NCBI GenBank assembly: GCA_963580285.1
Contig: OY757023.1
Coordinates: forward strand, 130,542,027 to 130,606,026
Direction of reading: 5' to 3'
Source: Lucinisca nassula
Taxonomy: Eukaryota; Mollusca; Bivalvia; Lucinida; Lucinidae
DNA: 64,000 nt
The notes under the pieces were generated by a model. The model worked only from the letters and a program-made list of their open reading frames with translations. It was not told the origin of the DNA and did not search any database. The position numbers were made by a program, and so were the translations under genes. Position 1 is the stretch's first letter. Each line of letters begins with the position of its first letter. Positions 47,401 to 51,285 of this stretch are shown here, piece after piece.

Positions 47401-49433
47401 ACAACCTATGTCTTTGGGCAGAAATAAGAAAAATAATGTATACCCCCCGTAAACCCCAGTTTTCTCTATATAAAGTGGGGTTTAGGGGGGTCTTCATTTC
47501 ACGGACTTGGTCACGTGATGAAATAGCCCGAAAATTTCACGAGCCTTGCCCATGCGGTTCTTGAGATATTTTGCTCCCAAATGTTTTCCTATGCCCATAT
47601 GCCACAAAGGGGAATATTTTGGTAAACTTTTCAAAACAATATAACAAAATTTAATCAGGTGATCTGTACATTGGTTCCAAACAGTCAGCAAAATTTCAAG
47701 TACCTAGACCACAATGCCGAAGTCCACAAAGGGGCAGCTGACACTTTGCAACAACTGTTTCGAGATGTACCTGTTGATAACATCATTTTATTCTTAAAAG
47801 AAATTGGTCTTTTTCATAAGATTTAACTGTTTCAGATTTTTATACATTATCATACTGACTTGTTACTTTTAATATCGTCATAATTATTCATGCCATTTAA
47901 CCATTAACCGACTGACGCTTATGACCCACCAAGAGGGTTGACGCGTCGTTAAACACGAAATCATCATCATCATCATCATCCACAAAGGGGCATCATTTGG
48001 TATTTGTTTCATAAATTATACCACAATTTGATCAAATAATCTTCATATTGGTTCCAAACAGCCTGCAAAATTTCAAGGGCATAGCCGAAGCGGTTCTTGT
48101 GGTATGTTACTTACACTCTTTTTCCTATGCCAAAATGCCAAAGACTACAAAGAGGTCTACTTTTGTCTAATTTTCATAAAATTATACCACTAACCAGCCT
48201 GCAAATGTCAAGAGCCTAGCCCATGTAGTTCTTTAGATATTGTACTAACAAGCTTTTCCTATTCCAAAATACCCAAGCCACAAATGTTGCATAATTTGGA
48301 TTTTTTTTTCTTATTCCTTTTTTTTTACAAAAGTATATGAAATTTATTCAGGTCATCTTCACATTGCTTCTTAACAGTGGACAAAATATTAAGAGCCTAG
48401 CCCGAGTGGTCCCTGCGATTGTGTGCTTACCCAGCGGGCACATGACGTAAGTGTGACGTCACATCAACGTCGACACAACGTCATGACCTTTATGCAACGT
48501 CACATCAACGTCGGTGCAACGTCGATTTTACGTGGTCATAATCCTTGCCCTTAAATCCGTCGCGATTTAGACAAATAATTTGTTCAGTCCGCATGAAGGC
48601 CTCCTAACTCATCAGTGCAACATCTCCGTGAACACAAATAAGCAAACAACCACAGAAGGCTGCATACACCTCCTAGCACGGGCTTAGCGATATTCGATTT
48701 TGAAAGTAATCAGAAAAGGCTCAGATTTGCAACTGAAAATGCACACATATACTGCTACGGACGAGAGGTTGTACTTCTATCGTGTGTGTGTTTGTATTTC
48801 TATATATGCGACCACGATAAATATTACCCAAGTTTAAGACTTTGTAACTATGCAACCCCATAGCCCAATCTGGGTTGGCCAGATTGGGTGGGGGGTCAAG
48901 TTTTGAACACCACAATCTTCGTTTCAAGCATAAAAAGAAAAACTGTACAATTTTGATACATCCAATCGGAACAATGGTGTCTTTTTTATTTCTGATGAAT
49001 ATAATTGATATTATCTTATTTCTAGTCAAAATATAGACTGCTGGAGCGCGTTATATATTTGACGCTGTTCAAACGATTCACCACTATCAATGTTTGTGAG
49101 CAAAAATAACGAAAATAATGAATATCCTCTTAAACTCAATATAAAGTGAGTTTTAGAGGGGTACTTAGAACACGGATTTGTTAGACTCGTGCTTTTATAG
49201 CTATGACATAAACATTATCTGACATAAGTGGGCTATCCAAAAGTTTTCTTTTTTGTATTCAGGTTAAAGGTGTGATCGAGGAGGTAGAGAAGCGAGCTGG
49301 AGACGATATAGCTAGTGTTCGACCTAGAACCTGCAAGTCTAAGAGAAGACAGAGGAGGAGGGAAAGATCATTTGTGAACCCACCAAAGACGAGAAAAGAA
49401 AACACGTTTGTGGAGGACATGCAATGGCTTTGA
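17256..49433 (+). CDS. KY/hillarin-type transglutaminase-like protein with dynein-stalk-like C-terminus (13 exons)
   Basis: Exons: 17256-17453, 19018-19253, 20859-21383, 23093-23263, 27458-28102, 30698-30861, 33626-33706, 38348-38398, 41386-41556, 42444-42570, 45964-46117, 46563-46769, 49263-49433. All junctions are GT-AG, all phases agree, and the sum is 2901 nt. From the ATG at 17265 it gives 963 residues. Residues 1-200 form the transglutaminase-like core of the kyphoscoliosis peptidase family. Residues 200-640 hold the beta-rich KY repeats (GWGPGRNARNRGLVP, PEPGQYGVRLRG). Residues 640-690 are an acidic linker, and 690-963 are helical and dynein-stalk-like. Catalytic Cys, His and Asp align with Lys130, Gly173 and Asn188, so peptidase or crosslinking activity is unlikely (inference). 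Family members act at the muscle or cell-cortex cytoskeleton, and a scaffold role fits. Upstream exons may be missing. Confidence 0.85.
17506..17795 (+). mobile_element. PAL-B MITE
   Basis: Left end ATTACGATTACACATCCGTG, a diverged hairpin (TTAGAACTGTCTTGTTGAGG), and right end TTCATTACACGGAGTAACC. It lies 50 bases into the intron after the exon at 17453. Confidence 0.75.
17910..18184 (+). mobile_element. PAL-B MITE
   Basis: Left end TATGTTAACATGCCCATGCG, hairpin CTCGTTAGGACCGCCGCATT with inverse, right end CACGGACTTGTTCACGTGAT. Confidence 0.8.
18802..18949. mobile_element. Near-perfect foldback, about 60-bp arms
   Basis: TGGGTGTGAGGGGTGGAT... faces ...ATCCACCCCTCACACCCA across a 13-base centre (TCGGCAAGCCTCG region). 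Inner arms GTCCGGCATCAC / GTGATGCCGGAC. The outer string AAGAATC/GATTCTT continues the symmetry. Confidence 0.9.
19018..19253 (+). CDS. KY-like gene, transglutaminase-like core part 1
   Basis: The acceptor TTTCCAG precedes 19018 (phase 0); donor AG|GTAAAG after 19253 (phase 2). It encodes TPATYYRKTLRELVHHLTEG and LSKLRAIYRWIT, the helical start of the transglutaminase-like fold. It ends with NKKGNYAQLVSLLCR where active relatives have G-V-C-x-G-Y. The position of the nucleophilic Cys is a Lys (residue 130). Confidence 0.88.
19304..19580 (-). mobile_element. PAL-A MITE
   Basis: Reverse orientation: ATCACGAAAATACACGTATA at the left and TATAGGCATGTTTGCGTAA at the right, with hairpin CTCGTTAGAACCACCTCGAT / GAGGCGGTTCTAACGAG. 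It lies 50 bases after the exon donor. From 19581 to 20015 nothing is recognisable. Confidence 0.85.
20016..20292 (+). mobile_element. PAL-B MITE
   Basis: Left end near TTGCGATAAAACATCCGTGC, hairpin GATAGAACTGCCTCAATGAG and GGCGGTTCTAACGAGC, right end CATTACACGGACTTGTTAAC. Confidence 0.75.
20859..21383 (+). CDS. KY-like gene, transglutaminase-like core part 2
   Basis: The acceptor CTTCCAG precedes 20859; donor AG|GTAGGT after 21383 (phase 2 at both ends). It encodes YAEIPCVIIHGTLKG, YGEWNAVLVGKHWRFINAYW, then the first KY-type beta region (LPANPKWQLKKTPISLNEFE, VELRFAVPRKLSLDID). In catalytically active relatives, H-x-W-N-x-V and D-x-x-W-G surround the catalytic His and Asp. Here they are G-E-W-N-A-V (Gly173) and N-A-Y-W-G (Asn188). 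A His lies two residues earlier (171), out of register. A 3' T/GT-rich run follows the donor. Confidence 0.92.
21714..21759 (+). ncRNA. Type I hammerhead ribozyme motif
   Basis: The full conserved core is present. Helix I is GGGTCA (21714-21719) with TGGCCC (21754-21759), six pairs including one G-U. CTGATGA is at 21720-21726, helix II is GGCT/AGCC with a TTATT loop, and GAAA is at 21740-21743. Helix III lies within the self-complementary ACTACGTAGT, and cleavage is expected after A21753. It lies in an intron of the KY-like gene, sense strand. Confidence 0.8.
21945..22335 (+). pseudogene. LINE ORF2 C-terminal remnant
   Basis: EMAYRTLVRPQLEYASVIWN is read in one frame. After a frame change near 21995, HKVEMVQRPAVRW, RRSVARLCLFYQIVNGLVAV and TNKHSFFPLTSVQWN follow in another. 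This string of motifs is the typical segment after the reverse transcriptase in CR1/Jockey-like LINEs. The remnant is in the intron after exon 20859-21383 and is sense to the host gene. Its 3' part overlaps diverged PAL-B sequence. Confidence 0.8.
22623..22886 (+). mobile_element. PAL-B MITE, near complete
   Basis: Left end CTACGATAACTCACCCATGT, hairpin TTGTTAGAACCGCCTCATTG / GGGCGGTTCTAACGAG, right end CGGACTTGTCCACGTGAT. An older, degraded PAL-B half lies just upstream (about 22450-22610). Confidence 0.85.
23093..23263 (+). CDS. KY-like gene, exon of KY repeat 1
   Basis: The acceptor TTTCTAG precedes 23093; donor AT|GTTAGT after 23263, phase 2 both ends. The donor was chosen over GTATAA six bases later because it alone keeps frame with the next exon. 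It encodes CDQYVFMHRTNNQEILTVRV and VPGPGAYRFELVG, a beta-sandwich-like element of the KY family (P-G-P-G-x-Y-x-F pattern). Confidence 0.85.
23308..23563. mobile_element. Family J foldback MITE, copy 1
   Basis: Left end GTGAGCCCCGCCAAGCGAAT and right end AATCGCTTGACGGGGCCCAT. The inner inverted repeat is GAGCAGCGAAGGTTCTGGCG / CGCCTGAACCTTCGCTGCTC around GCGCGGATGCGC. A nearly identical copy lies at 31227-31473, in the same gene. From 23564 to 24471 I see no gene or element. Confidence 0.85.
24472..24750 (-). mobile_element. PAL-A MITE, near complete
   Basis: ATCACGAAAACACGCCTATA at the left, TATAGGCGTGTTTGCGTAAT at the right, hairpin ACTCGTTAGAACCGCCTCGA / TGAGGCGGTTCTAACGA. Confidence 0.9.
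24831..25080 (+). mobile_element. PAL-B MITE, right end missing
   Basis: Left end ATTACGAAAACACATCCGTG, an end intermediate between types A and B. The hairpin CTCGTTAGAACCGCCTCATT / GCGGCGGTTCTAACGAG is intact. It stops after TATAAAGTGGGGTTTATG without the CACGGACTTG terminus. Confidence 0.8.
25101..25377 (+). mobile_element. PAL-A MITE, near complete
   Basis: ATTACGCAAACACGCCTATA at the left and TATAGGCGTGTTTACGTAAT at the right, hairpin CTCGTTAGAACCGCCTCATC with inverse. From 25378 to 25805 nothing is recognisable. Confidence 0.9.
25808..26092 (+). mobile_element. Family G SINE-like repeat
   Basis: From GATTTGAGGTTTAACGTTCC to TGCAAGCCCTGAGGGACAGG, with an internal deletion of the GTGCGGGTCGGATTCAGC block. 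Confidence 0.65.
26301..26661. mobile_element. Family D foldback element, copy 2
   Basis: ATCATATGAAGTCGCGTCTG at the start, then CCACTAGTGGATTAAATATG, hairpin AGGGATAAAATGCTCGGC / GCCTCGCATTTCATCCCT, end CTCATGTAAGATCCTCTAT. Slightly shorter than the copy at 7974. Confidence 0.75.
26716..27061 (+). mobile_element. tRNA-headed SINE with CCGTCC...GACGTTAA body
   Basis: Head with A-box TGATAGCTCATTAGTTAG and B-box CGGTTCGATCGCC. Body with AAGTGCACCGTCCTTCGGAT and GAGACGTTAACTGGAGCC, tail AGAAAGAAAGAA. A C-run of 13-14 lies at about 26888. It is flanked by 13-base direct repeats (GAAACATGAAATG / GAAACATAAAATG, one mismatch), as expected of LINE-mediated insertion. Confidence 0.85.
27458..28102 (+). 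CDS. KY-like gene, large exon with KY repeats
   Basis: The acceptor CTTTCAG precedes 27458; donor CG|GTACGA after 28102, phase 2 at both ends. The first full codons give KGQNGWLPLPKTPTIGWGPG followed by RNRGLVPLSHFTGEVPM. The G-W-G-P-G and G-L-x-P signature is a hallmark of KY-family domains. Two beta-rich segments follow, separated by YLLISKQKEENGHFPRGF and a second PRGF...GPKYPQFLQSGLVP. It covers residues about 374-589. No stop or frame break. Confidence 0.93.
28136..28300 (-). mobile_element. SINE of the TCTTTAAACCGAGGTCC type
   Basis: Minus strand: a tRNA-like head with B-box-like GATCGATCCCGGGCTTC, body TGTAAACTGAGGTCCCGTCT, tail AAACTCAAACACTCACTCAC. It begins 33 bases after the donor at 28103. 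Confidence 0.75.
28315..28872 (-). mobile_element. Family V SINE interrupted by a family M MITE
   Basis: The tail side (28315-28449, GGGAGTTTAACGCAGCAGTC) and the head side (28700-28872, tRNA-like GTGGGTTCGATACCCACC) belong to one minus-strand SINE. The TTAA-type MITE at 28450-28690 lies between them. Confidence 0.7.
28450..28690. mobile_element. TTAA-type MITE (family M), copy 2
   Basis: TTGAGGGGAATGGGAAAAC at the left and AATTCCGTTCCCCTTAT at the right. Central inverted pair GAATTTGCTCCTCAGGAGCA. Confidence 0.75.
28985..29130 (+). mobile_element. PAL-B remnant
   Basis: GGTTCTAACGAGTCCCTACA, AGGAATAAGAAAATAATATA and the end CATTTCACGGACCGAATGG are recognisable. The left half is lost. Confidence 0.5.
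29665..29704 (+). ncRNA. Possible degenerate hammerhead ribozyme
   Basis: Helix I ACACA (29665-29669) with TGTGT (29700-29704), CTGATGA at 29670-29676, and GAAA at 29690-29693 followed by a palindromic AGGCCT. Helix II is only GAT/ATC closed by a non-canonical A-G pair, so activity is doubtful. A G-run of about 17 lies 150 bases upstream (29498). Confidence 0.4.
29948..30127 (+). mobile_element. Family F MITE, copy 3
   Basis: TACAGTAAAATTCCTATATT at the left and AATAGCGGAATTTCTCAGTA at the right. The hairpin half (AAAAGTGGTC) is lost. Confidence 0.65.
30218..30695. mobile_element. Family I foldback MITE, two tandem copies, the second abutting an exon
   Basis: Each copy has the hairpin ATTRATCAAGTAATTTCG...CGAAAYTACTTGATTAAT with inner arms TGGCCCAGTTACAGGTCC-like and GCTGTATTGGCC around CCTTCGGC. 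Copy 1 ends near 30466. Copy 2 hairpin is 30537-30695, and its final ATTATATTAT runs straight into AG|C, the acceptor of the exon at 30698. A third, truncated copy lies at 47063-47230. Confidence 0.85.
30698..30861 (+). CDS. KY-like gene, last KY repeat strand and linker
   Basis: The acceptor TTATAG precedes 30698 (phase 2); donor AG|GTAAGC after 30861 (phase 1). It encodes MPEPGQYGVRLRGTRLDGA, which matches the closing strand of KY-family repeats, then a charged helix (IDYKKLKKRTKQELTIKQEA). The acceptor tract is made of MITE sequence. Confidence 0.85.
30924..31167. mobile_element. TTAA-type MITE (family M), copy 3
   Basis: TTTAAGGATAATGGGAACAC at the left, a CTCTTAA end at the right, inner inverted pair GAATTTGCCCCTCGGGAGCA. 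Confidence 0.7.
31227..31473. mobile_element. Family J foldback MITE, copy 2
   Basis: Almost the same sequence as 23308-23563: GAGCCCCGCCAAGCGAAG at the left, AATCGCTTGACGGGGCCCAT at the right, and the same GCAGCGAAGGTTC hairpin. From 31474 to 32278 there is no gene. A PAL-like string (GTGGGGTTAACAAGGG) is near 31960. Confidence 0.85.
32283..32803 (-). mobile_element. TRIM-type miniature LTR element with tRNA-like promoter in its LTRs
   Basis: Two identical 215-bp direct repeats (32283-32497 and 32589-32803) flank 91 bp. Read on the minus strand, each LTR starts TGTTAC and ends GTAAGA. The interior begins TGGGGGCTCGTCCG, a 14-base match to the complement of the tRNA-Pro 3' end (primer binding site), and ends with the purine tract GAAGAGGGGGTG. 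GTGT flanks both sides (4-bp target duplication). Each LTR contains pol III-like boxes TGGCTCAGGGGTAAGAGC and GGTTCGAATCC. No coding capacity. The identical LTRs mean recent insertion. Confidence 0.85.
32805..33027 (-). mobile_element. Solo LTR related to the 58292 element
   Basis: Plus-strand ends TGTTACGAGCCAAGCGTAGC and ACTTATACATAACA match the ends of the LTR at 58292-58843 (TGTTACGAGCCAGGCGTAGC, TCTTATGCATAACA). It is much shorter inside (223 versus 552 bp), so it is a related family or an internally deleted copy. The TRIM at 32283 is inserted at its edge. Confidence 0.65.
33130..33515. mobile_element. Family N MITEs, two adjacent diverged copies
   Basis: The second copy contains GGGGGTGTCAGGTTGTTTTT, a CAGACGCCGCG block and the right end GGTACTAATTGGGTTAA. 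The first is the truncated left one. Confidence 0.6.
33626..33706 (+). CDS. KY-like gene, short linker exon
   Basis: The acceptor TTTCAG precedes 33626; donor GAAG|GTAAAG after 33706, phase 1 both ends, 27 codons. It encodes TVHMKPKTEVAWPEKDLKVD and EVTADE. Charged, no domain. Its support is the matching phase and good sites on both sides; no homology was recognised. Confidence 0.6.
33840..34475 (+). repeat. Repeat H copies
   Basis: 33840-34070 covers CTTCTGTCTCGGTTCATT to TAATTGCCTCCACTTCTATT. 34385-34475 repeats only the CATGTTTCTTTCCCTCTGGT part. Confidence 0.55.
34523..34708 (+). mobile_element. PAL-A MITE without its central hairpin
   Basis: Both ends are intact (ATTACGAAAACACGCCTACA and TATAGGCGTGTTTTCGTGAT). 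TTTCTGCTCAAAATA joins directly to GGTTTACCCCTGTAAACC, so the whole hairpin (about 90 bp) is missing at a short AAATA microhomology. Confidence 0.85.
34921..37652 (+). repeat. AGCTCACCTGAGC-type dispersed repeat with long internal tandem array
   Basis: TTAGCTCACCTGAGCCGAAG marks the start (34921), with a second start at 37040 and an end AGGTGAGCGGTTTAGGCTCA...GAGCCTCTTG (37620-37652). Between 35160 and 37030, units of about 170 bp and larger (AGCTTGTCATCACTCTAGCT; GATAACGAGGACAGGCAT; CGGTTAAGTTCGATTTTGGG) are tandemly repeated. Frames open on both strands here are repeat translations. Confidence 0.75.
37925..38180. mobile_element. Family K foldback MITE, copy 1
   Basis: GAGCAACCGCACGACAATAC at the left, TTGTAATGTGCTGGCTCATA at the right, inner TGCGCCTACCGAAGACTCAG and CTGAGTCTTCGTTGGGCGCA arms. 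Confidence 0.8.
38348..38398 (+). CDS. KY-like gene, 51-bp linker exon
   Basis: The acceptor ATTTCAG precedes 38348; donor GAAG|GTAAAA after 38398, phase 1 both ends. It encodes KSLDTSDEIENERKVE, acidic and probably helical. Very short, so it is the least certain exon with 33626-33706. The phase and both sites fit. Confidence 0.55.
38640..38785 (+). mobile_element. PAL-B remnant
   Basis: CCTCAATATGGCGGTTCTAA, GAAGCAGAAATAAG and the end CACGCAGGTGTGTTATAGTG. The left half is lost. Confidence 0.55.
38787..39042. mobile_element. Family K foldback MITE, copy 2, inverted relative to copy 1
   Basis: Same outer strings (CGGCGCATGACAAAACCTAC; TTTTGTCGTGCGCTGGCTCA) and inner CAGATCAGCCTGCGCAACTG. 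It lies 600 bp from copy 1. Confidence 0.8.
39489..39902. repeat. 27-bp minisatellite, open on both strands
   Basis: About 15 copies of a 27-bp unit (ACGAACAATTTAAATAAGATT + GTACTG) with a few point variants. Because 27 is a multiple of 3 and the unit lacks stops in one frame on each strand, it gives long frames both ways (plus NLNKIVLT repeats; minus TILFKLFVS repeats). No start-proximal or domain evidence for a gene. Confidence 0.9.
39955..40640 (-). repeat. Repeat H, long minus-strand copy
   Basis: From AGTAAATGCAATGATCAGGA through ACCCTAATGGAAACATCAAT to GAAACAACGGTGAGGACTCG, after a short plus-strand fragment (39955-39995). The downstream GTCGCGATTTGGACAAATTA block belongs to the long form, also seen at 51745 and 53240. 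Confidence 0.6.
41030..41296 (+). mobile_element. PAL-A MITE, diverged
   Basis: ATGTCGAAAATACGCCTATT at the left, CAGGTGTGTTTTCATGAT at the right. The hairpin is reduced to TCGTTAGAACCACGGATCTA. It ends 90 bases before the exon at 41386. Confidence 0.75.
41386..41556 (+). CDS. KY-like gene, helical exon 1 of the C-terminal region
   Basis: The acceptor TTTTTAG precedes 41386; donor GAAGAG|GTATCT after 41556, phase 1 both ends. It encodes PEVLRRRVRMAVEEQDIDEL and KTAIADMKGLKALPTVAADI, then AAAQTELDILLCRR. This is an alpha-helical hairpin of the type x-A-x-x-x-x-D-I-x-x-L-x-x-A-I, found as stalk-like coiled coil. Confidence 0.8.
42444..42570 (+). CDS. KY-like gene, helical exon 2
   Basis: The acceptor TTTTAG precedes 42444 (phase 1); donor AG|GTACCT after 42570 (phase 2). 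It encodes DLMKSVTEKNLKSLKSAVKK and IPEEFKLANKLYER. It repeats the helical-hairpin pattern of the previous exon. Confidence 0.82.
42732..43250 (+). mobile_element. Family L repeat, first (truncated) copy
   Basis: GCGCCATCGCAAATCCCCAC at the start, then CCCTCACCCTGGGCCCAATT and many TTTGACCCC words. Nearly identical to 43618 onward, so this is a local duplication. Its right end is lost near a family N MITE (43252-43436). Confidence 0.7.
43252..43436 (+). mobile_element. Family N MITE
   Basis: TTTAGGGGTGTCAGGTTGTG, CGACGCCGCGTTCTGCAGCG and the end TACTGAATGGGTTAA. Confidence 0.65.
43618..44331 (+). mobile_element. Family L repeat, full copy
   Basis: Starts near TGGCGCGCCATCGCAAATCC and ends at ATCCCCACTTTTCGTTGAAA followed by AACGTGGGGAT, with inverted CCCCACG/CGTGGGG ends. 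A (GGAC)n/(GACA)n run is at about 44230-44282. No gene. Confidence 0.75.
44617..44978 (+). mobile_element. Second TRIM-type element with tRNA-like LTRs
   Basis: LTRs 44617-44731 and 44864-44978 (115 bp each, about 90% alike by eye) start TGTAACAG and end CTGTGACA. The interior (132 bp) starts TTTGGTGGCCAGTGTGGGG (possible primer site from TGG) and ends with a purine tract AAGGCGGGG...GGAA directly before LTR 2. TATG flanks both sides (4-bp target duplication). Each LTR carries a tRNA-like stretch: A-box TAGCTCAGTCGGTAGAG, T arm CTGGGTTCGAGTCCCGG, and a short 5-base anticodon loop. No coding capacity. Confidence 0.8.
45000..45955. repeat. Repeat H copies in both orientations
   Basis: Plus copy 45000-45150 (GGTTGGCCATTTGTGGGAAA), minus copies 45160-45400 and 45790-45955 (GGAAACCTAAACAAAGGAAG). 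45420-45780 has nothing recognisable. Confidence 0.55.
45964..46117 (+). CDS. KY-like gene, dynein-stalk-like exon
   Basis: The acceptor TTTTCAG precedes 45964 (phase 2); donor CAC|GTAGGT after 46117 (phase 0). It encodes LKKLQKLLHAVLNLDQSTIA, EIRGYNNPPAGVHQVMKATL and LVLGYWEED. The pattern I-x-E-I-(R/K)-x-x-x-x-P-P-x-x-V-x-x-V-M-x-A-x-x-x-L-L-G is the junction of the dynein heavy-chain stalk coiled coil and microtubule-binding domain. By eye this is the strongest domain match in the C-terminal third. Confidence 0.85.
46303..46508 (+). mobile_element. Family F MITE, copy 4
   Basis: TACAGTAAACTTCATATATT at the left with hairpin CAAAAGTGGTCTTTAAGACC, and AGCGGAATGTCACTGTA at the right. It ends 54 bases before the exon at 46563. 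Confidence 0.8.
46563..46769 (+). CDS. KY-like gene, dynein-stalk-like exon 2
   Basis: The acceptor TTTGTAG precedes 46563; donor TGG|GTATGT after 46769, phase 0 both ends. It encodes MFQKWINIQKILGGTGRESI, KRMIAERNIDKIGLD and VSAGAATFYVW. W-x-x-x-x-K-I-L and S-A-x-A-x-x-x-x-x-W-V are dynein stalk/microtubule-binding landmarks. An earlier donor (TGT|GTGAGT, 46736) is also in phase 0 but would remove the S-A-x-A...W block, so the later one is preferred; alternative splicing is possible. Confidence 0.82.
47063..47230 (+). mobile_element. Family I MITE, left half
   Basis: TTATTAATTGACAATCCTAT, AATTGTCATTAATTAAATAT and TCTCGGTCAGCTGTATTGGC. It stops at the hairpin apex, where a PAL-B copy follows. 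Confidence 0.75.
47243..47519 (+). mobile_element. PAL-B MITE, near complete
   Basis: Left end TTACGATAACACACCCGTGC, hairpin CTCGTTAGAACCGCCTCAGT / GAGGCGGTTCTAACGAG, right end CACGGACTTGGTCACGTGAT. This is the best type-B reference copy in the window. Confidence 0.9.
47525..48420. repeat. Degenerate tandem repeat (CAAAATTTCAAG...GCCCATG type)
   Basis: A unit with AAATTTCAAGNGCCTAGCCC, GCGGTTCTTGAGATATT and TTTTCCTATGCCAAAATGCC recurs several times (near 47550, 47690, 48060, 48190, 48370). A short (ATC)n is at about 47961-47980. No gene. Confidence 0.6.
48424..48535 (+). mobile_element. CCCAGC-ended repeat rich in AACGTC, partial
   Basis: Starts CCCAGCGGGCACATGACGT and carries AACGTCA/AACGTCG words about every 12-20 bases. 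The right end is replaced by a repeat H fragment (about 48540-48660). Confidence 0.65.
49263..49433 (+). CDS. KY-like gene, terminal coding exon
   Basis: The acceptor GTATTCAG precedes 49263; phase 0; stop TGA at 49431-49433. It encodes VKGVIEEVEKRAGDDIASVR, a basic stretch (RTCKSKRRQRRRERSF) and VEDMQWL. The V-x-x-V-x-x-x-V-E-x-x-R after the preceding W continues the dynein-stalk-like pattern. The basic cluster could act as a nuclear-localisation or filament-binding patch. No clear AATAAA was seen close downstream. Confidence 0.82.
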   Translation, partial: VKGVIEEVEKRAGDDIASVRPRTCKSKRRQRRRERSFVNPPKTRKENTFVEDMQWL

Positions 49434-49512
49434 TCATGATACGAAACACAAACATGCAACAAAGTGTTTTCTTCCCTGGTTTAAGAAATTACATTTTTTT
49501 TTAAGATGATAG

Positions 49513-49664
49513 TTTGTGTCAGGCACGTGACGTAATTATGACGTCACATCGACGTCGATACAACGTCATGACGTTTATGCAACGTCACATCTACGTCGGT
49601 GCAACGTCGTGACGTTGCACCGACGTTGAGTTGACGTTGCCCTAGCGACGTGTGCCTGCTGGGA
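49513..49664 (+). mobile_element. CCCAGC-ended repeat rich in AACGTC, second copy
   Basis: GGCACGTGACGTAATTATGA at the start, inverted TCGTGACGTTGCACCGACGT inside, right end ACGTGTGCCTGCTGGG. It lies 80 bases after the stop codon of the KY-like gene, possibly in its 3' UTR. Confidence 0.7.
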
Positions 49665-49788
49665 TGTGTGCTACACGACTATATAAGAATGGGTCAGTTC
49701 TAAAGAAAAACAAAACAAGAATCCGTGTCTTTGAGCAGGAGGCGGTTGCAAAATAATGTATATCCTTATAAACATAATTTTGACAGCA

Positions 49789-49971
49789 TTAACCCAGTTC
49801 GAAATTGTAGGGTTTCAGGTTGTGTTTTCTTTAAAATTTATTCGAGAAATTGTTTAACTTTTTGCAAACAGTTTAGGCCCTGATCAGTCGCCGCGTTCTG
49901 TGGCGTCTGATCTGGGCCTGCACTGTTTTCCAATGTACACCTTTAGGGGTTTCTGGTACTGAATGGGTTAA
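49789..49971 (+). mobile_element. Family N TTAA-flanked MITE, best copy
   Basis: TTAA|CCCAGTTCGAAATTG at the left and GGTACTGAATGGG|TTAA at the right. TTAA duplication with CCC ends points to piggyBac-type mobilisation. Inner block GATCAGTCGCCGCGTTCTGT with partial inverse. Confidence 0.75.
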
Positions 49972-50080
49972 CCCTTGTTAACATGCTGGTACATATTGAC
50001 ACTGCAGGAACATCCATTTCAGAGAATAACTGATGACAGATTCTGGTATTTTATTGATTTGTTTCTGCTAAAGTTTTTAA

Positions 50081-50848
50081 TTGCACGACCCGCAGAAAAA
50101 GCAACCGACTGAAGTCGGTTTTTTCTAAGAGTGCCCTAAAATCACCGTGTCATTCTGTCATTCTGTCAATCTGTCAGTCTGTCATTCTGTCTGTCCGTCC
50201 GTAACCCGTTTGTGAAAATTGGTGATAGTGACTTAACCGCTTGGAATATTTAAACAATTTTTGGCATACTGATAAATATCAATGAGATCTTATCAATGAA
50301 CGTGCGAAATATTACATTCCATTTAGTACAGCCTCGCCGAGGCGAAAAATATGAAAATTTTCGAACTGCTTCTCCTCGGAAATCGTTGGGCCGATTGAAG
50401 TCAAATTTCATATGGAGCCTCTACGGGATGGGGGAAACCAAAATTTCCTCATGGGGTCCAGGTCACATGACCAAAATGGCCGCCAAGCAATATTTGGTAA
50501 AAACCCTTCAAAAATAGTCTTCTCCAGAACCACTGTGCAGATTTCCACGAAACTTGATAAATAGCATCTGGAACGTAGGCCCATCATAAATTGCTAAAAT
50601 GGTGACCCTGGGTTGACCTTGACCTTCTTTGTGCCTAGGTCAAACTTTGACACATATGCTTTTGTGTTGGATTTTATCCTGCAAACGATTCAGAATACAG
50701 TACTAAAGTATAAGATATATTTTTGCTCCTTACGATAAGGCGCATTTATTGGGGGAACCGTTTTATGTCCAGGTCACATGACCAAAATGGCCGCCATACC
50801 CATATATGGTAACACTCATAAAGCTAAAAGCATCCGGCGGGTCGTGCA
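50081..50848. mobile_element. Element with TTGCACGACCCGC inverted ends
   Basis: TTGCACGACCCGC (50081) faces GCGGGTCGTGCA (to 50848). Inside are CAACCGACTGAAGTCGGTT, a TCTGTCNTTCTGT run, and two GGTCACATGACCAAAATGGC blocks. The element also resembles the interior of the 53858 repeat. 50849-51285 holds nothing I can name. Confidence 0.65.
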
Positions 50849-51285
50849 CTTCAGCTGAAGCACTGGTTGTAGATATTATTCAACAGACTGTTTCACTGAC
50901 AGTGAATTTCAATTGTTTTTTTTTAAGTTTTGGACATATATTAAAAGTGTCAAACCAAATGTCAGAAGACGGCATTTTCAAATATTTTTCTTATTTTTCC
51001 AAGAAAACAGCCTTTCGAAACAGTTTGCATGAAATGTCAAACCCGGGTTTCACGGAACAATAAGAAAAATATCTTCAATTTGTGGTCTGCTGAATTAGGC
51101 CAGAGAGTGGTTTAAGCAGACGGAGGAGCATGGGATTAGTCTGTGTAAAATAAAAACAAAGATGTATGCAGTTATTTAAAACTAGACAGATATATGAACT
51201 GGCTGTTTATATAATAATCCTCGAGTCGTCTGCTTATTTAGTAGGAAGTAAGGGCGAAGATTGCAGCTGCGTGAAAAAGAAGTGA

